64,000 nucleotides of DNA from the NCBI GenBank assembly GCA_963422595.1, contig OY730298.1:1240001-1304000 (forward strand), read 5' to 3'. The notes below the pieces were generated by a model. The model worked only from the letters and a program-made list of their open reading frames with translations. It had not been told where the DNA came from and did no database searches. Source of the stretch: G963422595 sp963422595 (GTDB lineage Bacteria; Pseudomonadota; Gammaproteobacteria; UBA4575). Of this stretch, positions 17,799-25,699 are shown in pieces. The position numbers and the translations under genes are program-made. Positions within the stretch are counted from its first letter, which is position 1. Every line of letters starts with the position of its first letter.

Positions 17799-17914
17799 AG
17801 TTATTTTCAATTTTATAAGCCATTCTAAATTAGGTCTAAAGTTGTTACTCAAAAGTTATCACTTGTGGTAGGGGCTTATGAACTGTGATTGTATGGTATT
17901 TAATGTGTTAAAAT

Positions 17915-18190
17915 ATGCCTAGTTCGATAAAGGATGTCGCCACAAAAATGTCACTAGTGCAATTTGTAAGTATTACAAAAGCCGCGAGAATATCTGGTAT
18001 TCCAGTAACTAAAATTTATCGTTTTATTCATGCAGGCGAGCTAAAAGTTTATCGTCAAAATGGCACGTTAGGAATTAACACTCAAGATTTGTTGAAGAAG
18101 AGATCCAGAATGAGGGATGTTGAATTACTGGAGCCAGCATTTATGAATTTTGTTTCTAGAGTACAGATGCAGGACGGGGAGTCAAGCTAG
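17915..18190 (+). CDS. Small helix-turn-helix (excisionase-like) protein
   Basis: A 91-residue protein. Residues from about 20 to 60 (SITKAARISGIPVTKIYRFI, then HAGELKVYR) form a helix-turn-helix of the excisionase/MerR-like type followed by a short wing. It could be a small transcription factor or a relic of a mobile element. The ATG at 17915 has no ribosome-binding site; the ATG at 17948 has AAAGGA 13 bases upstream and is an alternative start. It lies between the truncated dehydrogenase and the convergent flavin reductase. Confidence 0.5.
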   Translation: MPSSIKDVATKMSLVQFVSITKAARISGIPVTKIYRFIHAGELKVYRQNGTLGINTQDLLKKRSRMRDVELLEPAFMNFVSRVQMQDGESS

Positions 18191-18258
18191 CACAACTTTT
18201 TCAGAGTGATATCTCTGGATGTTTCATTGACATTAAGAGTGCTCCGCTATATATCGCC

Positions 18259-18747
18259 TTAAGTCGTTAAGTGGTGAAATTTTCCTTCATGCCAAATTAT
18301 TGGGCATTCATCATCATTAATTCTTAAATACTCGATTTCACCCACTAAAATAATATGATCACCACCAGGGTAGATATATTTTGTTTTACACTCTAGAGAT
18401 ACAGGACTATCTGAAAGTATTGGAAGACCACTTTCGCCAAATACAAATTCGTTGCTTCCGAATTTGTCACAGCCTTTTGTGGCAAATTTAAATGCTAACT
18501 CTTCATGTTTTGGTCCAACAATGTTGACAGCGAATCGTTCTCCACTATTGAAGGAGGTAAAGCAATCAGCACTATTAGCTAAACATACTAAAATTAAAGG
18601 TGGGGAAAGAGAAAGAGAAGAGAAAGCAGATGCCGTGAATCCACATCTTTGATCATCACTGTTGATTGTCGTTACAATCGTTACGCCGCTTGGAAAGCGG
18701 CCCATAGCTTGTTTGAACTTTTCGCTACTGACTGCATTAATATTCAT
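18259..18747 (-). CDS. Flavin reductase of a two-component monooxygenase (HpaC-like)
   Basis: A 162-residue FMN-binding split-barrel reductase that uses NAD(P)H to supply reduced flavin to a separate oxygenase. Markers are RFPSGVTIVTT (17-27), GFTASAFSSLSLSPP (36-50), the AVNIVG strand, and GDHIILVGEIEYL with the conserved His near the C-terminus. The first ATG is at 18747; a TTG eight codons earlier is possible. A canonical sigma-54 promoter sits 75-92 bases upstream on the same strand, next to the divergent sigma-54 activator gene. The natural partner in the window is the LLM monooxygenase at 24316. Confidence 0.85.
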   Translation of the reverse strand: MNINAVSSEKFKQAMGRFPSGVTIVTTINSDDQRCGFTASAFSSLSLSPPLILVCLANSADCFTSFNSGERFAVNIVGPKHEELAFKFATKGCDKFGSNEFVFGESGLPILSDSPVSLECKTKYIYPGGDHIILVGEIEYLRINDDECPIIWHEGKFHHLTT

Positions 18748-18821
18748 TAATAAATTAAACGGCTTGGTCAATTGTATATCTTAATTCTGTTTATTAAAGC
18801 TTAATTTAAGCATTGAATAAT

Positions 18822-18839
18822 GAGCAACTATTATGCCAA
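18822..18839 (-). promoter_or_regulatory. Sigma-54 (-24/-12) promoter of the flavin reductase gene
   Basis: Read on the minus strand the site is TTGGCATAATAGTTGCTC, against the consensus TTGGCACGNNNNTTGCW. GG (18837-18836) and GC (18825-18824) are exactly 10 bases apart, as sigma-54 requires. Transcription would begin near 18812, about 65 bases before the ATG. Confidence 0.8.
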
Positions 18840-18892
18840 TGATGCTCAATCATATAAGTGATTGAACTTAAGCGGATGGGTTATTACATTTA

Positions 18893-18910
18893 GATACACA
18901 TATGTGTGTC
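18893..18910. promoter_or_regulatory. Imperfect palindrome, candidate activator site
   Basis: GATACACATATGTGTGTC is an 18-bp palindrome with one mismatched pair. It lies about 55 bases upstream of the -24 element of the flavin reductase promoter. The half-site GTGTATC recurs at 20641-20647, about 63 bases upstream of the next -24 element. Assignment to the adjacent activator is inference. Confidence 0.4.
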
Positions 18911-19130
18911 GTTTAGATACTTTTCTATTGAAAAGTTCCCTTTTTGATACAATTCAATAATTATAAGGGTATAATTGCCACGAGCGCAGCTTAAAGTAGT
19001 GATAAGTGGGATTTACTGATGAGTCGCATGTGGCCGAGTTGTTTTCTTAAGTTGTCACCAAATGGATATCATAAAGGCTCGTTAATAGTCTCTGTGCGTC
19101 GAGAGTAATAAAGTTTTATGGGGGTTGATA

Positions 19131-20516
19131 ATGCAAGCTTTTCCTAGAATTTTGGTTGTGGAGCACGATGTTGAATTTGGTGAATCTGTCAAACGGCTTT
19201 TAGAGAGTGAGCGAATGCAAGTTGCTCACGTAAGAAGAGTATCTGAAGCTATGAAGAGGCTACTATCGGAACATTTTGAATTGGTTTTAAGTGACCTTGA
19301 GTTACATGGTGCCACTGGACTCGACTTACTCAGAAAAATCAGAGCGGAAGGGCTAGAATGCCCAAGAATCATAATGACGCACTATACATCAATAAAGTGT
19401 GCGGTTCAGGCATTACGATTAGGTGCTGCCGATTATATACTCAAGCCTTTTTCTGATAAATATCTTGTTCATGCTGTTACTAGAGCAGTGAACGAAAAAA
19501 GCATTGAGAAAGAAAATCGCTTATTAAAACGTAACCTACGCAATGTGCTGCGCAATAGCCAAGAAATAATTGGTGAGAGTCATTCTATGAAAGAGTTGAA
19601 AAGTCTCCTACACAAGGTGGGGCCTAGTGATGCAACTGTGCTTATTCAGGGTGAGAGCGGTACCGGTAAAGAATTAGTAGCGATTGAGATACACAAAGCG
19701 AGCACACGAAGTGATGGTCCATTTATACCCGTTAACTGCGGAGCAATTCCATCTGAGCTCATGGAATCCGAGTTCTTTGGTCATGTCAGAGGCGCATATA
19801 CAGGTGCTGTTGCTGGGAAAGAAGGGTTGGTTCGTCAAGCACAAGGTGGAACTTTATTTCTCGATGAAATAACGGAACTAGCGCCCATATTGCAAGTAAA
19901 ACTGCTGAGATTTATACAAGATAGACAAGTTCGGCCTATTGGAGATGTTCAATCTTATGAAGTGGATGTTCGGCTTATCGCGGCTTGTAATAAAGATTTA
20001 CAAAAAGAAGTTGCAACTGGTCGTATGCGAGAAGATCTTTTCTATCGACTAAATGTAATTCAAATCTCGGTTCCGCCTTTGCGACAGCGATCAAGTGATA
20101 TTGAGTTATTAATCAATTACTTTATTGAACATTATAACGTTAAATTAGGTCGTAAAATTAGAAAGATTAACAGTGAATTACTCGATTTTTTATATAAATA
20201 TGAATGGCCTGGTAATGTTCGAGAATTAGAAAATTCAATAGAGCGGGCAATCATCTTGGCAAAAGGAGAAGAACTTGGAATCGATGACTTTAAGCATTTA
20301 AAAAATAATGAGGTAAGCTTATCTATGATCAACATGGAAGCTGGATCGGGTAATAAACCGTTATCAATTGATGAATATACAAGGAGTGTTGTTGATCGGC
20401 ATCAAGATCAATACAATGAAATCGAACTCGCCAAAATACTCGGTATAGGGAGAAAGGCTTTATGGATGCGCCGAAATCGTTGGGGCTTGTACCGTGAAAA
20501 GTCCAACAAATATTAA
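19131..20516 (+). CDS. Sigma-54-dependent response regulator (NtrC family)
   Basis: The 461 residues comprise a receiver domain (about 5-115), an AAA+ sigma-54 interaction domain (about 147-385) and a Fis-type helix-turn-helix (about 425-455, ELAKILGIGRKALWMRR). The AAA+ core has GESGTGKE (174-181), GAYTGA (221-226, the common Phe-to-Tyr variant of the sigma-54 contact loop) and TLFLDE (241-246). The receiver keeps Asp55, Thr83 and Lys105, but the usual Asp-Asp metal pocket is Glu11-His12. ATG 19131 follows GGGGGT. No histidine kinase is nearby. Its presumed targets are the three flanking -24/-12 promoters. Confidence 0.93.
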   Translation: MQAFPRILVVEHDVEFGESVKRLLESERMQVAHVRRVSEAMKRLLSEHFELVLSDLELHGATGLDLLRKIRAEGLECPRIIMTHYTSIKCAVQALRLGAADYILKPFSDKYLVHAVTRAVNEKSIEKENRLLKRNLRNVLRNSQEIIGESHSMKELKSLLHKVGPSDATVLIQGESGTGKELVAIEIHKASTRSDGPFIPVNCGAIPSELMESEFFGHVRGAYTGAVAGKEGLVRQAQGGTLFLDEITELAPILQVKLLRFIQDRQVRPIGDVQSYEVDVRLIAACNKDLQKEVATGRMREDLFYRLNVIQISVPPLRQRSSDIELLINYFIEHYNVKLGRKIRKINSELLDFLYKYEWPGNVRELENSIERAIILAKGEELGIDDFKHLKNNEVSLSMINMEAGSGNKPLSIDEYTRSVVDRHQDQYNEIELAKILGIGRKALWMRRNRWGLYREKSNKY

Positions 20517-20874
20517 TACGCGCTTATTCGTTGCTAAATTATATAGGTGTAATTTCAGTAAAAGACGCTGAAGTCGTACTTAACGTCAAGTGTAAATTTA
20601 GAATATTCTTAATTTAATTTTGTTTCTAATGAGTCGTGACGTGTATCAATTAGAAACATTATTATGGCGGCAAATAATTTTTTCTTAAAATTAACTACAA
20701 TTTTTTATTTGGTATAAATCTTGCTTCATACACAAAAGATCAAGTTAAACAAAAGGGTTAAATTTACGATAAAACTAACCGCATTTTAAATTGCTTTAGT
20801 TCATTAACTGGACACTAGGCTTTTTTAGATTAAAAGATACACATAAGAAAAATTTTAGGAGGAGGGTATTAAGA
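20517..20874 (+). other. Leader region of the orphan binding-protein gene
   Basis: A 358-base AT-rich region without a gene. It contains a GTGTATC half-site at 20641-20647, the sigma-54 promoter at 20709-20726, and the very strong ribosome-binding site AGGAGGAGGG at 20857-20866. The transcript leader would be about 140 bases. Confidence 0.55.
20709..20726 (+). promoter_or_regulatory. Sigma-54 (-24/-12) promoter of the orphan binding-protein gene
   Basis: TTGGTATAAATCTTGCTT has GG at 20711-20712 and GC at 20723-20724 with the required 10-base spacing. It follows the activator gene by about 190 bases. The expected start is near 20736. Confidence 0.8.
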
Positions 20875-22296
20875 ATGATACACAATAATTTCATGAAATT
20901 AATTGTGCAAGTGATTGCCACCACCGCGTTACTGCTTGGCTCATTACCTGCGTTCTCCGAGCAGATGTATATTCCTATACCAAGTTACCGTGTAGGCCCT
21001 TATGCTGCTGGCGGTACCGGCTATTATGGAGGTATTCTGGATTACTATAATTTAAAGAATATCCGTGATGGCGGAGTAGGCGGAGTAAAGCTGATATGGT
21101 CAGAGTGTGAGACAGAATACGCTGTTGAGAGAGGCGTGGAATGTTATAAGCGTATGAAAGACAGAGAAGGAGGCGCACTTTTTTATGATCCTTTAAGCGT
21201 AGGTATTGCCGAGGCTCTAAACGAGGTTGTGCGTAAGGATAAAATCCCAATGATCACCGTGAATCATGGCAAGAGTGAAACAATAGACGGCGAAGTGTTT
21301 CCTTATGTGTTTCCATTAGGAATGGGTGTTCCTGATGAATACAATGCGACGGTGAGATTCATGGCGCATTTAACAACTGGTGAGAATCCAAATACTGTGG
21401 ATTTGCATGCGGCAATGTCTGGTAAGAAAGTAGTGACAATGTTTCATGGGTCACCTTATGGAAGAAATGCGCTCGAATACATGGATGCTATGGGAGCAGA
21501 ATATGGATTTGAACATCACAAAATTGAGATTCCTCATCCAGGGAATGAACAGGGATCTCAGTGGACGAGAGTGCGAAAGTTAAAGCCGGACTTTGTGTTT
21601 TTGCGAGGCTGGGGTGTGATGAATCCGGTGGCGATACAGGCTGCTGTAAGAATAGGTTTTCCTGTAAGTAACCTGATCGGAAATATCTGGAGTAACTCTG
21701 ATGAAGATGTGAGACCAGCAGGTAAGTCGGCACATGGGTATCAGGCTATCACGACTCATCCAGCGGGAATATTTACTAAAGTTCAGGAAGAAATTATTGA
21801 GCTTGTATACAAGGCAGGAAAAGGTGACTTGCAGGATAAAAGCCGTTTAGGCAGCGTATATCATAATCTGGGTATTACAGCTGGTATTATGCATGTGGAA
21901 GCTATCATTAATGCGCAGAAACGTTGGGGTAATAAACCCATGACTGCAAAACAGGTGCGCTGGGGATTTGAAAATATCTATTTCGATGAAAAGCGTATTG
22001 AAGAACTAGGGGTCACTGGTCTGCTTGCACCAATGAAAGTAACTTGTAAAGATCACATTGGTGGTCACAACTCCAAGTTTCAAAAATGGGATGTTGAGAA
22101 GAGACAGTGGGAAATTGTGACTCCTTGGATCAAGAGTCAAGCACCTCCTGAAATGCTATACGCATTGGCTGAAATTTATAGGCAAGAGAATAAAATCGAG
22201 AAGCGTGATTGCAATGATCCGAGTGATCGTGATAACTGGACCCTAACTGGCGATCAGCCACCAGTTCCTGAAGGTTTAAGCACTTGGGGAACTTAA
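20875..22296 (+). CDS. Orphan periplasmic substrate-binding protein (Liv-type)
   Basis: A 473-residue paralogue of the binding protein at 8873, with a Sec signal (cleavage after PAFS, residue 28) and a mature start of MYIPIPSYRVGPYAAGGTGY. Shared blocks run through the whole protein. It differs by an insert around MAHLTTGENPNTVDLHAAMS and a longer C-terminal tail. No permease or ATPase lies beside it, so it probably docks on the 5.9-11.2 kb transporter and lends it a second, sigma-54-regulated specificity (inference). Unlike its paralogue it uses mixed codons, arguing against recent duplication. The ribosome-binding site is excellent and high expression is likely. Confidence 0.9.
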   Translation: MIHNNFMKLIVQVIATTALLLGSLPAFSEQMYIPIPSYRVGPYAAGGTGYYGGILDYYNLKNIRDGGVGGVKLIWSECETEYAVERGVECYKRMKDREGGALFYDPLSVGIAEALNEVVRKDKIPMITVNHGKSETIDGEVFPYVFPLGMGVPDEYNATVRFMAHLTTGENPNTVDLHAAMSGKKVVTMFHGSPYGRNALEYMDAMGAEYGFEHHKIEIPHPGNEQGSQWTRVRKLKPDFVFLRGWGVMNPVAIQAAVRIGFPVSNLIGNIWSNSDEDVRPAGKSAHGYQAITTHPAGIFTKVQEEIIELVYKAGKGDLQDKSRLGSVYHNLGITAGIMHVEAIINAQKRWGNKPMTAKQVRWGFENIYFDEKRIEELGVTGLLAPMKVTCKDHIGGHNSKFQKWDVEKRQWEIVTPWIKSQAPPEMLYALAEIYRQENKIEKRDCNDPSDRDNWTLTGDQPPVPEGLSTWGT

Positions 22297-22349
22297 ATAA
22301 ATAGTTTTAGAGCTATGAGAATATTATAGTTAAGTAAAATTCCTTTATG

Positions 22350-22382
22350 TAGCCCATGAATTATTAAGAAATTTGTGGGCTA
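22350..22382 (+). terminator. Hairpin after the orphan binding-protein gene
   Basis: TAGCCCA (22350-22356) pairs with TGGGCTA (22376-22382), with a further AATT/AATT pairing inside the loop. The following T-run is weak (TGCTTTAGG). It is a possible terminator separating this gene from ribBA. Confidence 0.45.
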
Positions 22383-22584
22383 TGCTTTAGGATGTGTTTT
22401 AAGTCTTTGTGTACTCCTCATCCTAGGTAAAGGGATAGTCGGATAACAAGGAAGTAATCCGGCTTTATTTATTGTTAAGTGCTAGCAATAGTGGTATTTC
22501 AGAATGATATCAAGATTGTTATTAGAAAATGTTCGTGATAAGAATTACTTAGGTCAAAGTAATTAAAATTAACAACTTAAGCGT

Positions 22585-22602
22585 CTGGCATAAAAAATGC
22601 AT
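22585..22602 (+). promoter_or_regulatory. Sigma-54 (-24/-12) promoter of ribBA
   Basis: CTGGCATAAAAAATGCAT has GG at 22587-22588 and GC at 22599-22600, 10 bases apart. The -24 element TGGCA is near consensus; the -12 element is ATGC rather than TTGC. It lies about 70 bases before the ribBA start. Confidence 0.7.
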
Positions 22603-22673
22603 CTATGTTTTTTTATAAGTTTAAAGAATAATTTGTTGGCCTTTATCGCAGTCGATTAATGATGGAGCCATTT

Positions 22674-23909
22674 ATGGAGACTCTTGATTTTAGTTCAATC
22701 CCAGAAGCTTTAGTGGACCTGCGGCGCGGGAAGTTAGTGATTGTCGTTGATGGCGAAAAACGTGAAAACGAGGGTGACTTTATTGGGGCTGCTGATAAAT
22801 GCACCCCAGAAATGATCAATTTTATGGCAACTTATGGTAGAGGCTTAATTTGTGGAGCGATCACCGAACAACGGGCTGATGAATTAGGCTTAAAGCTGAT
22901 GGTGCCTTCGGATGAAAATAATGCTTTGCACGCGACTCCTTTCACGGTCTCTGTTGATTTCAAACATGGTACAACTACTGGCATTTCAGCCGCAGATAGG
23001 GCAAAAACTATTAGGGCACTAGCTGATTCAAATGTGAGTCCAGATGATTTTTCTCGTCCAGGCCACATCTTTCCTCTTAAAGCTGCTAGGGGGGGGGTAT
23101 TCAAGAGGGAAGGGCATACGGAAGCAGCAGTTGATTTAGTAGATTTTGCAGGTTTGCGAAAAACCGCTGTGTTATGTGAAATCATGAATGTAAATGGTTC
23201 AATGGCTCGGGTTCCGGACCTTATGAAGTTAGCGCAACAGTTTTCTTTAAAAGTTATAACAATAAGAGATCTGATTAAATACAAACTTCGTTTTGAGTCT
23301 AGAGTGGAACGTGTTGTAACAGTTCAACTACCCACTCGTTGGGGAGAATTCGAATTAGTTGCCTTTCGTGACACTTTTACAGATCAGGAACATTTAGCCT
23401 TGATTAAGGGATCATGGGATAGAAGTGATGATGTTCTAGTTAGAATTCACTCTGAGTGTCTAACGGGTGACGTATTTGGATCATTGAGATGCGATTGTGG
23501 GGATCAAGTGGAAGTTGCTATGCAATTAATACAGGAATATGACAGTGGTGTGGTGCTTTACATGAGAGAAGAAGGTAGGGGAATAGGACTGGTAAGTAAG
23601 CTGAAAGCTTATTCGCTTCAGGAATGTGGCTTCGATACTGTGCAAGCAAATAGAGCACTCGGTTTTGATGCTGACCAGAGGGATCACTCTGTTGCTGCGC
23701 ACATATTGCATGCGTTGAATATCAAACGTATTCAACTTATTACAAATAACCCTAATAAATGTAGCTGGGTTGAAAACTTTGGCATTAAATTGGTAAGGCG
23801 TATTCCGATAGTGGCATCTACTAGCAATATGTTTCGAGAAAATTATTTAAATGTGAAGCAAGAAAAGATGGGCCATATAATTACTATGAAAAAGGAAACT
23901 GTAACTTAA
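22674..23909 (+). CDS. ribBA: Bifunctional riboflavin enzyme: DHBP synthase / GTP cyclohydrolase II
   Basis: The 411 residues provide both entry steps of riboflavin synthesis. Residues 1-200 are 3,4-dihydroxy-2-butanone-4-phosphate synthase (DGEKRENEGDF 27-37, RGGVFKREGHTEAAVDL 139-155). The rest is GTP cyclohydrolase II, with zinc ligands Cys262, Cys273 and Cys275 in HSECLTGDVFGSLRCDCG and the REEGRGIGL loop. Both halves keep their motifs. Three ATGs are clustered; 22674 is chosen because GGAG lies 6 bases before it. Its position inside a flavin-monooxygenase block, behind its own sigma-54 promoter, suggests dedicated flavin supply. Confidence 0.93.
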   Translation: METLDFSSIPEALVDLRRGKLVIVVDGEKRENEGDFIGAADKCTPEMINFMATYGRGLICGAITEQRADELGLKLMVPSDENNALHATPFTVSVDFKHGTTTGISAADRAKTIRALADSNVSPDDFSRPGHIFPLKAARGGVFKREGHTEAAVDLVDFAGLRKTAVLCEIMNVNGSMARVPDLMKLAQQFSLKVITIRDLIKYKLRFESRVERVVTVQLPTRWGEFELVAFRDTFTDQEHLALIKGSWDRSDDVLVRIHSECLTGDVFGSLRCDCGDQVEVAMQLIQEYDSGVVLYMREEGRGIGLVSKLKAYSLQECGFDTVQANRALGFDADQRDHSVAAHILHALNIKRIQLITNNPNKCSWVENFGIKLVRRIPIVASTSNMFRENYLNVKQEKMGHIITMKKETVT

Positions 23910-23942
23910 ATTTCAAAGATATGAGATGCTTCCTGTTTATTT

Positions 23943-23963
23943 TTGTATATATAAAATATACAA
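23943..23963. repeat. AT-rich inverted repeat between ribBA and the EF-Ts-like gene
   Basis: TTGTATAT-ATAAA-ATATACAA has perfect 8-bp arms. A second small stem, ATAAGG/CCTTAT, follows at 23971-23991. Either could act as a processing site or operator between ribBA and the next gene. Confidence 0.35.
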
Positions 23964-24049
23964 GTAACACATAAGGTTTTATTTTCCTTATAGGCCAGTA
24001 AAATTTTTAGCTAGTAAGTTTAGTAATTATTTAGGAGTTTTGTAGAACG

Positions 24050-24238
24050 ATGAGTACAGACGAAAAATTTGGACTAAAAGATGTAACAGCAAAAATGATC
24101 AAAACTGTTAGAAATGAAACTCGTGCGGGCACAATTGATTGTCGTGACGCACTTATTGAGGCTCGTGGAGATACAGATAAAGCAATTGAAATTCTGAAGC
24201 AAAAGGGAATAGGAACTCCAAAAAAGGTATGGGTGTAA
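24050..24238 (+). CDS. Stand-alone EF-Ts N-terminal (UBA/TS-N)-like protein
   Basis: A 62-residue protein resembling only the N-terminal helical domain of elongation factor Ts. VTAKMIKTVRNETRAG and TIDCRDALIEARGDTDKAIE parallel the EF-Ts pattern of an R-x3-GAG-x-MDCKKAL helix followed by ANGD-x3-AI. The dimerisation and nucleotide-exchange domains are absent, so it cannot act as a normal exchange factor; it could bind EF-Tu or another protein. AGGAG lies upstream, and it sits between ribBA and the monooxygenase, probably in one transcript. A coincidental three-helix bundle is possible but the residue match is good. Confidence 0.65.
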   Translation: MSTDEKFGLKDVTAKMIKTVRNETRAGTIDCRDALIEARGDTDKAIEILKQKGIGTPKKVWV

Positions 24239-24315
24239 TTATGTGGTTAGACGAATTGCTTATTTGTGTCCGATGAAATCAGGGTTTAATTAAATAACTA
24301 TTGTTGAGGTGAAAT

Positions 24316-25488
24316 ATGGCGATATATCCAAAACTATTACCAAATTCTGAGAATCACCTTAAGCCATCGGCTTGGGTGGATTCAGATCAAGTCGAATTTG
24401 CTTACTGGGTGCCTAATATTTCTGGTGGCTTAGTCATTACGACTTTGCCTATGGATACTGACTGGACGCCAGAAGCAAATATCAAGTATGCGCAAGATGC
24501 TGAAGATACTGGTTTTGCAACTGCGCTTGCTCAAACGCGTTGGTTTGCAAGCTACGGGGCAGATCATCAGCATGAAGCATTTACTATTGCAAATGTAATT
24601 TTACAGCATACGAAAAAAATAGAAGTAATTACCGCATGCCATCCAGGCTTGTGGCACCCAGCAATTGTTGCAAAGATGCAGGCGTCACTAGATTGCTGCA
24701 CGCAAGGGCGAACTTCTATCAATATTGTAAGTGGTTGGTTTAAAGGTGAGTATACGGGGTATGGTTTACCTTGGCTTGAGCATACAGAACGTTATCGCAG
24801 ATCAGAAGAGTTCATTCGTATTATGAAAGGTATGTGGACCGAGGATGAATTCACTTTTTATGGTGATTTCTATCAAATCAATGGTGCGCCTATGCTGCCA
24901 AAGCCCTTACACCGAATCGTTGTTTTCCAGGGTGGGAATTCAAAAGATGCTAGAAGAATGGCTGGACGTGTTACCGATGTTTTGTTCATGAATGGAAACA
25001 CTAATAAAGGGTTTAAAGAGATTATGGATGATGCTAGGTCATCCGCCGTAGAATCTGGAAGGGATCCAAATGAAATACAATTCGGATGTAATGGGTTTGT
25101 TATAGTGCGAGATACGATGGAAGAGGCCACTGAAACGTTACGAGATATCATTGTAAATGCGGATGTCGAGGCTGTAAAAGGCTTTGGTGAGGCAGTTAAA
25201 CAGGCTGGGCGTTCATCTAAAGAAGGTGAAGGCATGTGGGCCAATTCATCATTTGAGGACTTGGTTCAATACAACGACGGTTTCAAAACTGGTCTTATTG
25301 GAACGCCAGAGTCAGTTGCGGATCGCATCATTGAATTAAGGCAACTTGGTATAAAAGTTATCCTAACTGGGTATTTACACTATAATTGGGAGCTTAAACA
25401 ATTTGGTGAAAAAGTAATTCCATTAGTGCGCGAAAAAGAGGAAGACCTTCGAAAAGGCAGAACATACGGCAGGAAGAAATCTGCTTAA
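24316..25488 (+). CDS. FMNH2-dependent LLM-class monooxygenase, SfnG-like
   Basis: A 390-residue TIM-barrel flavin monooxygenase. FAYWVPNISGG (28-38), SINIVSGWFKGEYTGYGLPW (134-153), EHTERYRRSEEFI and the late block SSFEDLVQYNDGFKTGLIGT match, from memory, SfnG, which converts dimethyl sulfone to methanesulfinate with FMNH2 and O2. It is also related to SsuD and other LLM enzymes, so another sulfone, sulfonate or thioether is possible. It has about 20 extra N-terminal residues and a basic tail (KGRTYGRKKSA). GAGGTG precedes the ATG. Reduced flavin would come from the reductases at 18259 and 25700. Confidence 0.85.
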   Translation: MAIYPKLLPNSENHLKPSAWVDSDQVEFAYWVPNISGGLVITTLPMDTDWTPEANIKYAQDAEDTGFATALAQTRWFASYGADHQHEAFTIANVILQHTKKIEVITACHPGLWHPAIVAKMQASLDCCTQGRTSINIVSGWFKGEYTGYGLPWLEHTERYRRSEEFIRIMKGMWTEDEFTFYGDFYQINGAPMLPKPLHRIVVFQGGNSKDARRMAGRVTDVLFMNGNTNKGFKEIMDDARSSAVESGRDPNEIQFGCNGFVIVRDTMEEATETLRDIIVNADVEAVKGFGEAVKQAGRSSKEGEGMWANSSFEDLVQYNDGFKTGLIGTPESVADRIIELRQLGIKVILTGYLHYNWELKQFGEKVIPLVREKEEDLRKGRTYGRKKSA

Positions 25489-25540
25489 ACTGTGTGTAGT
25501 ACCATAGCTAACTATATACACAGTTAGCGCATATTTTTTT
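25488..25540 (+). terminator. Rho-independent terminator after the monooxygenase gene
   Basis: AACTGTGTGTA (25488-25498) pairs with TATACACAGTT (25515-25525), 11-bp arms with one mismatch. A run of seven T follows at 25534-25540. The stem begins just at the stop codon. Confidence 0.7.
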
Positions 25541-25554
25541 AATCCGTAACCATT

Positions 25555-25596
25555 GAAAAGGGAGCACGTTTGTTTGAGCGATCGTGGTCCCTTTTC
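25555..25596 (+). terminator. Second hairpin terminator in tandem
   Basis: GAAAAGGGAGCACG (25555-25568) pairs with CGTGGTCCCTTTTC (25583-25596), 14-bp arms with one mismatch and a 14-base loop. The A-run and T-run are built into the stem, so it can work on both strands. Two tandem terminators isolate the monooxygenase transcript from the next gene. Confidence 0.7.
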
Positions 25597-25699
25597 GTAG
25601 TAATACTTGTATCCAATTATTAGGTTGATCAATTGTGGTCGTAGTTCCCTTTCATTAGTTTATCCAATACAATCGTAGTTTTTATTAGGGGGGTAAAAA

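Larger units (their letters stand above)
18748..19130. other. Divergent control region: flavin reductase / sigma-54 activator
   Basis: This 383-base AT-rich stretch holds no gene. It contains a minus-strand -24/-12 promoter (18822-18839) and an imperfect palindrome (18893-18910), both listed separately. For the activator itself, TTGATA and TATAAT elements lie near 18955-18990, but the spacing is poor, so its promoter is undecided. Confidence 0.5.
22297..22673 (+). other. Leader region of ribBA
   Basis: 377 bases without a gene, containing the hairpin at 22350-22382 and the sigma-54 promoter at 22585-22602. I looked for the conserved segments of an FMN riboswitch, often found before riboflavin genes, and saw none. 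This fits control by the activator rather than by flavin feedback. Confidence 0.5.

Noticed and set aside
22297..22673. FMN riboswitch before ribBA
   Set aside because: None of the conserved RFN-element segments could be seen.
24240..24262. Sigma-54 promoter directly upstream of the monooxygenase
   Set aside because: GTGGTTAGACGAATTGCTT has GG and GC, but 11 bases apart instead of 10, and sigma-54 spacing is strict. Transcription from the ribBA promoter is likelier.
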